64,000 nucleotides of DNA. Origin: Saprospiraceae bacterium. Lineage in GTDB: Bacteria > Bacteroidota > Bacteroidia > Chitinophagales > Saprospiraceae. The position numbers were made by a program, and so were the translations under genes. The notes under the pieces were generated by a model, which was not told the origin of the DNA, made no database searches, and saw only the letters and a program-made list of their open reading frames with translations. The first letter of the stretch is position 1. The number at the start of each line of letters is the position of its first letter. Shown here in pieces: positions 17,478 through 26,115 of the stretch. The stretch spans positions 38,421 to 102,420 of the forward strand of contig JADJYH010000027.1 in NCBI GenBank assembly GCA_016719855.1, in the 5' to 3' direction.

Positions 17478-19937
17478 CTAGTCCATCGGTGAGTGTTTTT
17501 TCAACCATATCAACACCATCCGCAGCTGCGAATATGAATACTTCTCCCCAAAATGCTCCCTCGCCTCCCCCGTGTTCGTCGTGTTCTTTTCGGTGAAAAA
17601 AGCGGCTATTTCGGCCACTTTCGCTTTGTCTATCAAGGCATGGATGTCCAGCTCGCCCGTGCCAACGTAGTGCGCCAAGTGCCCCTCGATGGTGCCTGCC
17701 ACGAAGCCCCGTTCGGCTGCGATTTCGTCAATCGTCTTGCCCGACTTGAACAGTTCGAGGCTCACGGCCTTGGTGTCCTGCTTGGGTGGTGGCGGTGGTT
17801 CGGCGGCAGCCATCAGGTTGACGGGGATGTTTTTTGCGGAGCAATATTTTTCAATGATGCCCGTGATGGCTGCACCGAAGCGCTTCAGTTTGGACTCGCC
17901 GATGCCCTTTATTTGCTTGAGCGTTGCTGAGTCCGTGGGCAAAAACGTCACCAACTCCAATAGTGTCTTCGTGGGCAACACCTCGTACAGCTCCAACCCC
18001 ATGTCGTCCGCCAGTTCCTTGCGCCATTGCGCCAGCCGGGAATAAAGCTCTGGGTGCGGCGTGTTCCTCGGTGCGCTGGGCATGGCCGAGGCGGTTGGTG
18101 CGGTGCTTTTTGCGGCCAAGAAATCCAGTTCCGCATTCGTTTTCGCACGGATGTAACCGTGGGTGGAAAAGGCGGTTTGGCAGGCAGTGAAACAGGCGTT
18201 TTTTACAAAAATCTCTTTTTGTAGGCTGTCCAATAACTCCAACACAGTCTTTTTCACGGCCTTGTTGTCGGTCACGAGGTGTATGTTTTTTGCCTCCGGC
18301 AAAATCTCGTTCATCAGTTTTTCGGAGAAATAGGCGCTCGCTTTTTGCAGTCGCTGGCGCAATGCCTCCTGCTCCTCCGGCAGTTCCGGCTGCCCGAAAT
18401 ATTGTTGGAGCTGTGGCAAAAACTTGTCGGCCATCGTGAACACCTCCGCCTCGGCCTTCTCGGCCAGCGCCTTGAACTGAGCCATGCCCGCCGCCGAGAG
18501 CGTGCCGGAGTGCTCCAGGAACTGGCGGTTCAGTTGTTCGAACAGCCGCTTCATGGCCTTGAAACTGAACAGCTCCCGCAGGAGCGCTTGCTGGTACTCC
18601 CGCTTCGATTGGTGCAGGTGGGCCTCGTCGGGGGCGTTCTTGTCGGCCTCGTCGGTGTAGTCCTTCACCACCGAGTCAGTTTTCACGCTGTGGAAGGCGA
18701 TTTTGGTGCGCAGCACGATGCCCTCGAAACTCTTGCAGCGGCTCAGTGCTACATAGACCTGGCCGTGCGCAAATGCCGCCTGTGCATCAATGATGGCCCG
18801 CTCGAAAGTGAGGCCCTGGCTCTTGTGGATGGTGATGGCCCAGGCCAGTTTCAGCGGGTACTGCGTGAAGGTGCCGAGCAGGTCTTCCTTCACCTCCTTC
18901 GACTTTTCGTCGAGGCTGTACTTGATGTTCTGCCAATCGGCGGGCGCCACGGCGATGTCCGATGGTTCGTCCTTGCAGCGCACGTAGATTTCGCCTTCGG
19001 CAAAACGGGTGATTTTGCCGATTTTGCCATTGAAAAAACGCTTTTCCGGCCCGATGTCGTTCTTGACGAACATGACCTGTGCGCCCGTTTTGAACTCCAA
19101 CGTCTGCTCGGTGGGGTAGGCCATTTCGGGGAAGTCGCCCTCGATTTTTGCCTTGAAAACATGCGCCGTTTCTGGAAGGGACGCCAGCTTGCGGGCGTTG
19201 ATGTCATGGGCGGCGGCATTGGTGGCAGTGAGCGTGATGTAGTCGTCTGTTTCGGCGGGCTGGAAGTCGGGGACGTAGCGGGTGTTGAGGGTTTGGAGCA
19301 CCGCATCGTCGAGCTTGTTGTTCCGCACCTTGTTCAGCAGGTCAATGAAAGTCTGATCGCTCTGGCGGTAGATGTGCTTCAGTTCGATGGCGACGGGGCC
19401 GGTTTTTTGCAGGGCGAGGCTGCTGAAAAAATAGGGCGTTTGGTAGTGCTGGCGCAACATTTCCCACTCCTCCTGCTTCACCACGGGCGGCAGTTGGTGG
19501 AGGTCGCCAATCATGAGCAGTTGCACGCCGCCGAAGGGCTTGGAGTGGTCACGGTAGCGGCGCAGCACCTCGTCCACGGCGTCGAGGAGGTCGGCCCGCA
19601 CCATGCTGATTTCGTCAATCACGAGGAGGTCGAGGCTGCGGATGAGGCTGATTTTTTGCCCCGAAAAACGGCGCTGTTTGCTCTCGTCACGGGTGGCGCC
19701 GGGCAGGTGCAGCCCAAATGGCAGTTGGAACATCGAGTGCAGCGTCATCCCCCCGGCATTGATGGCGGCCACCCCGGTCGGTGCCGTGACCACCATCCGC
19801 TTGAAGCCCTCCTCCTTGATGCGGTGGAGGAAGGTGGTCTTTCCGGTGCCCGCCTTGCCCGTGAGGTAGATGTTCTTGTTGGTGTTCCGCACGTAGTCGA
19901 ACGCCAGGTCAAGTTGTGGGTTGGTGAGTATGGTCAT
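17478..19937 (-). CDS. Pif1/RecD2-like DNA helicase with HRDC and C-terminal HTH
   Basis: The 819-residue protein is an SF1B helicase. Walker A is GKAGTGKTT (about residue 27) and Walker B VIDEISMV (about 106). GDLHQLPPVV is motif III, and AITIHKSQGLTF (about 385) is the UvrD_C_2-type motif VI region. The C-terminal part holds an HRDC-like domain (DMGLELYEVLPTKTLLELV through GIGESKLKRFG) and a helix-turn-helix-40-like region (SGKTIDEIAAERGFVAGTIE). Likely role: replication-fork or G-quadruplex maintenance. The frame is intact over 2.46 kb. Confidence 0.92.
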   Translation of the reverse strand: MTILTNPQLDLAFDYVRNTNKNIYLTGKAGTGKTTFLHRIKEEGFKRMVVTAPTGVAAINAGGMTLHSMFQLPFGLHLPGATRDESKQRRFSGQKISLIRSLDLLVIDEISMVRADLLDAVDEVLRRYRDHSKPFGGVQLLMIGDLHQLPPVVKQEEWEMLRQHYQTPYFFSSLALQKTGPVAIELKHIYRQSDQTFIDLLNKVRNNKLDDAVLQTLNTRYVPDFQPAETDDYITLTATNAAAHDINARKLASLPETAHVFKAKIEGDFPEMAYPTEQTLEFKTGAQVMFVKNDIGPEKRFFNGKIGKITRFAEGEIYVRCKDEPSDIAVAPADWQNIKYSLDEKSKEVKEDLLGTFTQYPLKLAWAITIHKSQGLTFERAIIDAQAAFAHGQVYVALSRCKSFEGIVLRTKIAFHSVKTDSVVKDYTDEADKNAPDEAHLHQSKREYQQALLRELFSFKAMKRLFEQLNRQFLEHSGTLSAAGMAQFKALAEKAEAEVFTMADKFLPQLQQYFGQPELPEEQEALRQRLQKASAYFSEKLMNEILPEAKNIHLVTDNKAVKKTVLELLDSLQKEIFVKNACFTACQTAFSTHGYIRAKTNAELDFLAAKSTAPTASAMPSAPRNTPHPELYSRLAQWRKELADDMGLELYEVLPTKTLLELVTFLPTDSATLKQIKGIGESKLKRFGAAITGIIEKYCSAKNIPVNLMAAAEPPPPPKQDTKAVSLELFKSGKTIDEIAAERGFVAGTIEGHLAHYVGTGELDIHALIDKAKVAEIAAFFTEKNTTNTGEAREHFGEKYSYSQLRMVLIWLKKHSPMD

Positions 19938-20171
19938 CTCAAAGTTGTTTTAAGGTTGGCGAAAGGTAGATGTTCTGTGGGAAAGCCAGCATAAATGGTC
20001 AAGATTCTGGCATTGCTCCGCAAAATGAGGTGCGGATTCGAGGAATTCGGGCGGTGATTTCGTTTAGGAAAGGTACGAGGGCAACACCCTACATCTGTGT
20101 TTTACGGAAACGCTACGCTGTTTGCCAAAGCCTCGCTCGCTTCGGACAGCACCAATTGGTTATAACCTACC

Positions 20172-20201
20172 TTTGGTTTTCGAAGAAAAAAATTATTTTT
20201 G
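20172..20201 (+). promoter_or_regulatory. Promoter of the second TA module
   Basis: TTTG (20172-20175), 18 nt, TATTTTTG (20194-20201) matches the Bacteroidota consensus. The antitoxin ATG follows 17 nt later, the same distance as in the first TA module. An overlapping TACCTTTG (20168-20175) is an alternative -7 box. Confidence 0.65.
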
Positions 20202-20218
20202 TTTAAAAATCAGTCAAT

Positions 20219-20458
20219 ATGAATGCATTGGAAATCAGGGGCGCATTTATCAGCCTGTTGGTAGAAGTGGATGACACCGAACTACTGCGAAAAATGCTTG
20301 AAAAATGCGTGGAAATGGTAAAACGGGTAGATATGCTCGACGACCTGCCTCCCGAAGTCGTCGCGGCACTCGAAGCCATCGAACTCGACGAGAACTTGAG
20401 CGACACCGTTCCGAATGAAGAAGCCTTCAAAACCTTCCGGGCATGGCAAAAACAGTAG
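20219..20458 (+). CDS. Putative antitoxin (partner of ParE-like toxin)
   Basis: This 79-residue acidic protein has a helical N-terminus (ALEIRGAFISLLVEVDDTEL), a middle LPPEVVAALEAIELDENL segment and a C-terminal VPNEEAFKTFRAWQKQ. It overlaps the toxin start (20443) by 16 nt. The composition and order fit a type II antitoxin, but I do not recognise a named family. Confidence 0.65.
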   Translation: MNALEIRGAFISLLVEVDDTELLRKMLEKCVEMVKRVDMLDDLPPEVVAALEAIELDENLSDTVPNEEAFKTFRAWQKQ

Positions 20459-20738
20459 TTTGGAAACAAAAGCCAACCAACAAATCCTCGAAATCGAGGC
20501 GTACCTACTCGAAAATTTCTCCAGACGGGAAGTTGACAAGTTTCTGGACAAGCTCTACCAAAAACTGGAAATGCTGGAAAAATTTCCCGAAAGCGGCCAG
20601 CGCACCCGCTTCAAAACTATTCGGCGGCTGCGCATCAATCGCCTTACCAGTCTCTTTTACCGGATACAAGGCTCCTACATCGTCATCCACTTTGTTTGGA
20701 ACAACCGCCAAGATCCAAGCAAAAATCCTTTTTCGTAG
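20443..20738 (+). CDS. ParE/RelE-like toxin, one frameshift
   Basis: ATG at 20443 opens MAKTVVWKQ; after one missing A in the AAAA run near 20468 the frame continues KANQQILEIEAYLLENF. It then reads FLDKLYQKLEMLEKFPESGQ, IRRLRINRLTSLFYRIQ and HFVWNNRQDPSKNPF. The NRQDP ending is characteristic of Bacteroidota ParE toxins. Joined length about 98 residues. Its 3' end runs into the first copy of the NACHT-end repeat. Confidence 0.75.
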
Positions 20739-20755
20739 CCCATCCTTCTATGGTC

Positions 20756-20842
20756 TTCCTGCAACAGGCGATGTCGGAAGCGCCAAGTCGCACCGTCCGT
20801 TTCGAGGAGGTGGCGGGCGGTCATTTCGTTCAGGAAATCAAC
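20756..20842 (-). repeat. Dispersed repeat copy 1 (3' end of a NACHT/STAND-like gene)
   Basis: Read on the minus strand it gives FLNEMTARHLLETDGATW followed by RFRHRLLQE, then diverges. It matches copies at 21436, 22219 and 32860. The RFRHRxLQEYFA pattern is the usual end of NACHT-type STAND NTPases in this phylum. The rest of the gene is missing. Confidence 0.65.
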
Positions 20843-20849
20843 GGTACGC

Positions 20850-21143
20850 TTATCGTTCCTGCCAACGCTGTGGATTTCTGCTGGCATGGATAATGGCGAC
20901 AACTACAATCACGTCACCATGCAACTCAAAAATAATAAGGTAAGGAAATCGGGCGGGCAATGCCTTCCGCCGCTGTTGGTAAACCACTGGATGAGATTTC
21001 GGAATTGACAAAATGCGCTGCACCACCTCGTCAATGGCATCCATGAATTCCAGACCTAGTCCAGTTCTTTGCTGCTCGTACCAGTCGTGGGCGTCCTGGA
21101 TTTCTTCGAGCGCCAATTGGTGGAAAATGAGCGTGTAGCTCAT
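20850..21143 (-). CDS. parE: ParE/RelE-family toxin
   Basis: The 97-residue ParE-type toxin has LALEEIQDAHDWYEQQRTGL (helix pair), then FMDAIDEVVQRILSIPKSHP, a basic RRKALPARFPYLIIFE strand, and VIVVVAIIHASRNPQRW, the typical ParE C-terminus. Start ATG at 21143 overlaps the antitoxin stop (ATGA). Likely inhibits gyrase or translation as in relatives. Frame intact, so this pair may be functional. Confidence 0.88.
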   Translation of the reverse strand: MSYTLIFHQLALEEIQDAHDWYEQQRTGLGLEFMDAIDEVVQRILSIPKSHPVVYQQRRKALPARFPYLIIFELHGDVIVVVAIIHASRNPQRWQER

Positions 21144-21361
21144 TGTTGCTGCACTTTTGCCCGGACTTCCTGCCAAGTATAGGTTTTTGCCGTGCCATCA
21201 AGGTAGGAGGCCGTGCGTCGGTCAAGTTCCTGCTTCCATTCCTCGCTCAACTCGAACTCGCCTGCATCTTCCCGTAGCGAATCGAGGATGTACTGTACAA
21301 AAAGGATGCGCTCAACGGCGCTTAGTTTGCGAACTTCTTCTTTCAGTACTGAAGCGGTCAT
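21140..21361 (-). CDS. Addiction-module antitoxin
   Basis: The 73-residue protein matches the addiction-module component family (PF09720-like): KLSAVERILFVQYILDSL, then the EWKQELDRR segment and a terminal TYTWQEVRAKVQQQ. It is translationally coupled to the ParE gene. The start MTASVLKEEV was chosen over upstream ATGs because those lie in the repeat copy that precedes it. Confidence 0.85.
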   Translation of the reverse strand: MTASVLKEEVRKLSAVERILFVQYILDSLREDAGEFELSEEWKQELDRRTASYLDGTAKTYTWQEVRAKVQQQ

Positions 21362-21435
21362 GGCAGATGGATTTTGTACAAAGCTACTGTTTTGGGAGAG
21401 TTTTGGAAACTCGTCAGCCTCCCTTCCACTGTTCC

Positions 21436-21527
21436 GCAAAATGCTCCTGCAAAATCCGGTGGCGGAAGCGCCGAGTGGCGGCGTCGATTTCGAGGAGGTT
21501 TCGAGCGGTCATTTCGTTCAGGAAATG
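21436..21527 (-). repeat. Dispersed repeat copy 2 (3' end of a NACHT/STAND-like gene)
   Basis: On the minus strand: MTARNLLEIDAATRRFRHRI continuing LQEHFAEQWKGG and a stop, about 55 nt before the addiction-module antitoxin start. It keeps the stop codon, so it looks like a true gene end with the upstream body deleted. Confidence 0.65.
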
Positions 21528-21542
21528 GACGAAGCACAGGTG

Positions 21543-21906
21543 CTACCGCACTGGCAGTCTTTTAACTCGAATGTTCCGATCGGTAATCGTCACCATAGCC
21601 CCGGCGGTCAATGCTTCCCGCAGGTTTTCAAGATGTTGGAGCATGGTTTTTTGAAGATGGCAGTGGTCATCGTATCAGTCCGGAAAGTAATGACAGAGGA
21701 AGTTGCAGCTTGCAATCGCCACGAGACGGGAGAAATCGAGGTCAAAAGTGATGATGGTTTGTTGGTTTTGCTTTGCATGTTCCAATGATGATTGCGTCAT
21801 CCGTTTCATCCAGCCCGACGTCGAATACATGCACTGCCTCGTGGCCCAATCCATTCAGGATTTCCGCAAAGGAAAGCGGCATGTTTTCATCAATCAGGAA
21901 TTTCAT
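21543..21906 (-). pseudogene. DUF5615 PIN-like toxin, broken by several shifts
   Basis: MKFLIDENMPLSFAEILNGL, then GHEAVHVFDVGLDETDDAII begins a DUF5615 PIN-like protein (two acidic residues in LIDEN). The frame then shifts to EHAKQNQQTIITFDLDFSRL, then to SSVITFRTDTM, and finally to NLREALTAGAMVTITDRNIR, ending VKRLPVR at 21543. All family blocks are present in order but need about three shifts. Its ATG overlaps the DUF433 stop by one base (TGATG). It is either a dead toxin or a poor-quality stretch of sequence. Confidence 0.7.
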
Positions 21907-22163
21907 CAGGCGGCCATTTCAATGGGGTAAAATTGGTCTTGCAACTGGCTCGAAGCAAATGCCAGGGCTTGCAGGATGTCCGCTTCTTTCAAGCGGGGAA
22001 ACTCTTTGAGCAGGGTCGGGATGTCCATGCCGCCCGCCATGTTGGCGAGTATGGCGGAAACGGTGATGCGGGTGCCAGCGATGTGCGGCCTGCCCGTGCA
22101 AACCTTTGGGTCAACGGCGATGCGAGGGTATTGCGGGAAGATTGGCTGCTTGTTGTCTTTCAT
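21906..22163 (-). CDS. DUF433 antitoxin-like protein
   Basis: The 85-residue protein has the DUF433 core RIAVDPKVCTGRPHIAGTRI and LLKEFPRLKEADILQALAFA, a small winged-helix-like family usually encoded upstream of DUF5615 toxins, as here. Start MKDNKQPIFPQYP lies about 30 nt after the stop of repeat copy 3. It is likely the DNA-binding antitoxin of the pair. Confidence 0.88.
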   Translation of the reverse strand: MKDNKQPIFPQYPRIAVDPKVCTGRPHIAGTRITVSAILANMAGGMDIPTLLKEFPRLKEADILQALAFASSQLQDQFYPIEMAA

Positions 22164-22218
22164 GGCTGGCGGATTTTTTACAAAGCTACTGGTTTTTTGC
22201 TTCATTCTCCCGCCACTG

Positions 22219-22306
22219 CCCGGCAAAATACTCCTGCAAAATCCGGTGACGGAAGCGCCATGTGGCACCGTCCGTTTCGAGGAGGTGGTAGGCGGTCAGA
22301 TTTGAC
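22219..22306 (-). repeat. Dispersed repeat copy 3 (3' end of a NACHT/STAND-like gene)
   Basis: On the minus strand: LETDGATWRFRHRILQEYFA then GQWRENEAKNQ and a stop near 22190, just before the DUF433 start. It is closest in sequence to copy 1. As with copy 2, a TA operon begins directly after the retained gene end. Confidence 0.7.
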
Positions 22307-22340
22307 AATTCTTGAAAATTCCCCAAATCCTTCCCTTAAT

Positions 22341-22348
22341 TACATTTG
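22341..22348 (+). promoter_or_regulatory. Promoter -7 box of the EAD11 operon
   Basis: TACATTTG matches TAnnTTTG and lies 18 nt before the ATG. No TTTG at the ideal -33 spacing is seen. Confidence 0.45.
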
Positions 22349-22366
22349 ACCCAAACAAACCCTAAT

Positions 22367-22628
22367 ATGGACATCCAACTTCTACTTACCCAATCCAGAC
22401 AGTTTATCAGCGAAGCGGAAACCGGCAAGGCATTGGCGATGCTCGAAAATTTCACGGAAGCTCACCAACAGTTGAAGCCCCTGCAAAACGACATCCTCCA
22501 GATTTCCGCCTATTTTTACGAAAACATGGCGGGATGAGCAAGCCGGCATCATTAGCTTCGACAACGCCAGGTTGTGTTTCAATCAGGTCAACCATCAACT
22601 GCTTTCCCTGTTGGAAAACTTGAAATGA
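22367..22628 (+). CDS. EAD11-like effector-associated domain protein, one frameshift
   Basis: MDIQLLLTQSRQFISEAETG, then KALAMLENF and LQNDILQISAYFYENM, then (other frame) DEQAGIISFDNARLCFNQVN and HQLLSLLENLK. This follows the EAD11 pattern: an IRxLIxxGxxxEAL helix, an L(Q)NxxxxLSxxYxxL helix, a G(I)IS turn and a closing NxIxxxLLxLLxxL helix. EAD11 is a small death-like adaptor that links STAND NTPases to effectors in bacterial conflict systems. A join is needed near 22533. Its TGA overlaps the ATG of the next gene (ATGA at 22625). A stand-alone EAD is expected to recruit a separate effector carrying a matching EAD. Confidence 0.7.
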
Positions 22629-23422
22629 GCGCTTCCCAAAAACGGCGCTTCGGAATGGGTGGCTGCGGCATCGTCTGTGCTGTCGGCTCCTGACCTCACT
22701 GGGAAACTTGACCACGCCCTGCGACCGCAATTTCCGGAGGACTGTGTTCGGGCACTTTTTCGCCGACGCCAGTCCGTGAACCTCATTGGCGAAAACGGCG
22801 GTGGCAGCAGGCGGTTGCTCGAAGATATCCAAGCCTGTGACCTGCCAGGGGTTTGCATCGCAGAAGTGGACATGAAAAACTATGTCGTATCCTACGAAGG
22901 ATTCCTGCAGGACATCGCCAGTCAACTATGCCCTGAAAATACCTCAGACCGTCTGAATGAATTGACGCGTAGTGCGGCAGAAACCCACCGCCAGTACATA
23001 CTGCTCCTGTTCTACAATTTCGATGCCCTGCTCGACGACCCAGTCGGGTTGCATCCCCGCTACGACGTGGAATTCCTCAACCAACTCAATGCCCTGCGTA
23101 CACGCCCCCGCACCCGTCTCCTCTGCGTAACCCAGCACACCGCACAACCAGTCGGTTTCAAAGCGTCGCCCAGCTCCTGGCTGAACCTCGAACTGATGCG
23201 CCCTGCCCGACCTGACCGACCGCCAGATTGCGGCAGAACTGCCCGCTATCCCGAACTGAACTTAGACGATAGCGCTTGAAGGCCTACCTCGTTGAACAAA
23301 TCGAAACAGAGCCGCTCGCCTACCGCCTCCTCGAACGGGTCATTTACCGCCTTGATGGTGTACAGATAACTCGGGATGCTTTGAAAATGATGGTGAAAGA
23401 ACTCAATAAAAACCTGAAATGA
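22625..23422 (+). CDS. P-loop ATPase-like protein of the EAD11 operon, two frameshifts
   Basis: Reconstructed start MSASQKNGASEWVAAASSVL (one extra A near 22640). A P-loop-like segment NLIGENGGGSRRLLEDIQ has Ser-Arg where the Walker Lys-Ser/Thr should be, and a Walker-B-like YILLLFYNFDALLDD follows. After a shift near 23200 it reads LPDLTDRQIAAELPAIPELN and ends DALKMMVKELNKNLK. The order fits a small AAA/STAND-type ATPase of about 265 residues. The missing Lys suggests weak or no ATP hydrolysis, if real. It overlaps both neighbours by ATGA. Confidence 0.6.
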
Positions 23423-24212
23423 CCTGGAAGGGAAGGAAAGACCGCAAAAAATACAAAGGAAATGGTTTGGTGGTTAATTTTTGAGCCAGAATTAGTTATG
23501 CGATATTCCAACACAAGACCATTGAGAAGCTTTAGCCGACTTGCATGGAAACCATTTTTCGGTTTATACGCAATTCAATTCTGCCTACTAATTTTCACCA
23601 TTCTTATCCTGTTCGTTTTTGATTTGCCAGCACTTTATCCAAATGCATTTTGTAATGAAATTTCAAAGAATGGGAATTAATCATCTGAATGTGCCAATTA
23701 ATCATTTGGGCTATATTTCCAGTGGTAGCCGTCTTGGTTGTTCTCAGTGATTCAGTTGTTTGAGTCATCTCCTATAGGATTGTCTTTTTGCTTTTCTTGG
23801 AGTTTAATATGGATAAGCGACATTTTTCATAGCTTTTACAAGTTACCTTTCTGCATTATCTCTCGGGTTCGCCATAAATGGAACTGGGTTTATTCGATTT
23901 ACCAACAACTGGTTCGGGGGTAATCTTTTTTTCGGGCTGAAGGGAGGTCTAATAATGGCTTTGATTGTAATAGCGGCTTTTTTTTTTGAGGGCAATATTC
24001 AGGAAGGCTTCATAATTGCAATGGTGGTAACCTTAATATATTACAGAATCCCAACTTTCCTCTATTATTCAATATACAATACTCAAGATAAATATTCTCT
24101 CAAGCATAATCCACATTACTGGGACGGAGTCATTCCATTAGCCATTATTAATTTAACCCAGGATTTGCCTGAGGTTGCGCATTTAAACAATCCTGACTTT
24201 GCAGGCATGTAG
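23419..24212 (+). pseudogene. Broken polytopic membrane protein, NACHT-TM-like
   Basis: ATG overlaps the ATPase stop. Pieces in different frames give hydrophobic helices (FFGLYAIQFCLLIFTILILF, then FIAFTSYLSALSLGFAI, MALIVIAAFFFEGNIQEG and FIIAMVVTLIYYRIPTFLYY) followed by NPHYWDGVIPLAIINLTQDL. The NPxxWDxxIxLPLxxL element occurs after the membrane helices of Bacteroidota/cyanobacterial NACHT-TM proteins, which end in RFRHRILQEYFA, the motif of the dispersed repeats. The stretch is visibly more A+T-rich than its neighbours. It ends abruptly at the junction with the opposing TIR-NTPase remnant near 24200. Confidence 0.5.
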
Positions 24213-25415
24213 TATTTCCCGTTCGAGGCTGCCTTCGGGCAAGGCGTTGTAGCCCTCGCCCATTTCCACCAGTTAAAGCCCAAACCCTGCAGGTGCCATC
24301 TGATTTCGCAGTGACCTTGCACGGTGACGTTCCACAAAATCTTCTTCCTCACTGTTAAGATTCTGGATTTCCAGCACGTCGAAGTTGGGAAGCAGGTCGG
24401 TCAGGCGCTCCTCCACTTTTCGGAGTTCGCTTTTCCGGCAGGTCGCCACTACCCGCAGGTTTGGGCGCTGCAATGCCATTTCGAGCGCCAGGTCGAGGTT
24501 TTCGAGGTGCAGGAACTGTTCCAGGTCATCGAAAAAAAGGATGACTTCGGCATTTGTATCCGGCAGGTGGAAGTCTTCCATTTGGAAGTCCATTCGTTGC
24601 GGAAACCAGACCTCGACGTTTTCCTCCTTCAGGGCATGGCAAAGTTCCAGCACAGCACGAGACTTCCCGGCAAGCGGCTTGCCAGTGACGATGGTGTGGC
24701 GGCATTGGCGGTAGTTGTACAGTAGGCGGTCGTTCAAATAGGGGCGGTTGAGGTAATAGGGACGGAAACCCTGCGAGGGCTTGGAGCGGGTCTCCAGAAT
24801 ATGCTCCGGCAGGATGTTGGAAATGGGGAGGATGCGGAAATATTTGGTAGTGGGGAGGGGCTTGGCGGTTGTTTTCCGCTGTTGGTATTCATCGAGGGCT
24901 GCTTCTTTTCGAAGGGTGGGCAATGGGAAAACAATTGCTCCCTGTACTGGTTGGGAAAGGCTCGCCCGCAAGAGGAGTTCCATTGCACGAGGTGACTAAA
25001 GGCGCATCATGCTGGCCGCTTCCGGGCAATCGTATTCCCTGCCGTTCGGCTTGAAAAACTGCCGGGCCACGAGTTGTTCCCACCGTGCAAAATCACAAGG
25101 AGCAACCAGCAGTGGAAAGAAGAGAAAACCATCTTCGTCCTGTCTTTTTGCAGGAAATTTTTGAACTCGTGTTCTTCGATATAATCGGAACGGAACGAAG
25201 TTACTGCTGTCCAGAAACACGGCGAAATCACCGTCGCTACCTGCGCCTGGATGGATTCCTGCCACAAGCGAGCCTGCGAGGATTTTATCGTCGTGCCAGA
25301 AGTCGGAACCAATGAACCGGGAATGTTTGCCGTGTTTGCTGCAAACCATCTTTGCGAGCTTGAAGTAGTCTTCGTCGGCATGGGCGTAGGAGATAAATCC
25401 TTTTAGTTTGGTCAT
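24211..25415 (-). pseudogene. TIR-domain STAND-like NTPase, frameshifted and 3'-truncated
   Basis: N-terminal TIR: KLKGFISYAHADEDYFKLAK, SDFWHDDKILAGSLWQESIQ, then SDYIEEHEFKNFLQK after a shift. The NTPase part has RPYLNDRLLYNYRQCRHTIV, Walker A VTGKPLAGKSRAVLELCHAL, Walker B AEVILFFDDLEQFLHLEN and sensor-like LRVVATCRKSELRKVEERLT. After DFVERHRARSLRNQM the frame shifts to LVEMGEGYNALPEGSLERE, then stops at the junction near 24211; no C-terminal repeat region remains. TIR domains in such proteins usually cleave NAD+ or make cyclic-ADP-ribose signals during anti-phage abortive infection. At least three shifts are needed. Confidence 0.7.
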
Positions 25416-25592
25416 TGTTTCAATATCGAGCAGCTGGTTAGGCGACGGGGCTTGGCTGCCTGTTTGAATGGAATTTTTGCCAAAGATGGGAAAGTAAAGT
25501 TGTTTGACCGCTTTTAAGCAATCATTGATTTGAACGCAAAAACGCCAGCCACCCGCCAGCGGATCAGCGCCTCCCGCGGCAACCTCCTAGCT

Positions 25593-25847
25593 TCATCGAC
25601 TGGTGGTGCCGGGCCACCAGTACATCTTCAAGGCCATTGTTGTGACAGGTAGGGCATACAGCTCCCTCGCTGGGTGCTGGTGGAAATGGTGGATTTTCTC
25701 GGCCAAGTCAAAGGGCGACAGTTCGCCTTTTCGCCAGACTTCGAAGTGTTCGTCCAATTTGATAATCTCCTCGTTCAGCTCCCGCTCGTACAGCAGGCCT
25801 GCCAGTTCCCGGATTTTGCGCTTTACGTTTTTCGTGTATTCCTGCAT
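25593..25847 (-). CDS. Small helical hypothetical protein
   Basis: The 84-residue ORF MQEYTKNVKRKIRELAGLLY, then ERELNEEIIKLDEHFEVWRK and GELSPFDLAEKIHHFHQHP, is strongly amphipathic and helical. The last residues (MYWWPGTTSR) look like an out-of-frame tail after an indel near 25610. Family not recognised. The 177 nt between it and the TIR gene start are empty; the shared orientation suggests it belonged to the same conflict locus. Confidence 0.5.
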   Translation of the reverse strand: MQEYTKNVKRKIRELAGLLYERELNEEIIKLDEHFEVWRKGELSPFDLAEKIHHFHQHPARELYALPVTTMALKMYWWPGTTSR

Positions 25848-25973
25848 GTTCGCAAAAGATTGGTTGGTGAAGATTTACAGGGTTAAGTTAACGAACGGGG
25901 CTAATTTTGCTGCCCAAACATCAGCATTTCCAGTAGGATAAAATCAAAATAGAAACTCCTTTCCCAACACCTA

Positions 25974-26016
25974 TGGCAAAACAATACGGCATCACTTGGT
26001 GGGGCAAGCAGTGTCA
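25974..26016 (+). repeat. Orphan copy of the SWIM-SNF2 gene start
   Basis: ATGGCAAAACAATACGGCAT and the next 20 nt match the first 40 nt of the gene at 26809 with two differences, then diverge. It encodes only MAKQYGITWWGKQ. It is separated from the intact copy by the Uma2 gene. Confidence 0.85.
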
Positions 26017-26115
26017 CTCCAAAACGTAAGGCAAAATTTGGTGCACGTCAGACTTTGAACACCAGTAACTTTCCCGCCTTTGTCAAAACCTTTATCTTTG
26101 TCAAAAATTCAAATC

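Noticed and set aside
18279..19994. A 571-codon plus-strand open frame opposite the helicase gene
   Set aside because: It is antisense to a clear Pif1-like helicase with all motifs, has His/Val/Gly-rich low-information composition and no domain. Long antisense frames are expected in G+C-rich coding DNA.
20219..26000. Insertion sequence or integrated phage
   Set aside because: The island has repeats and broken genes, but I see no transposase, integrase, terminal inverted repeats or phage structural genes.
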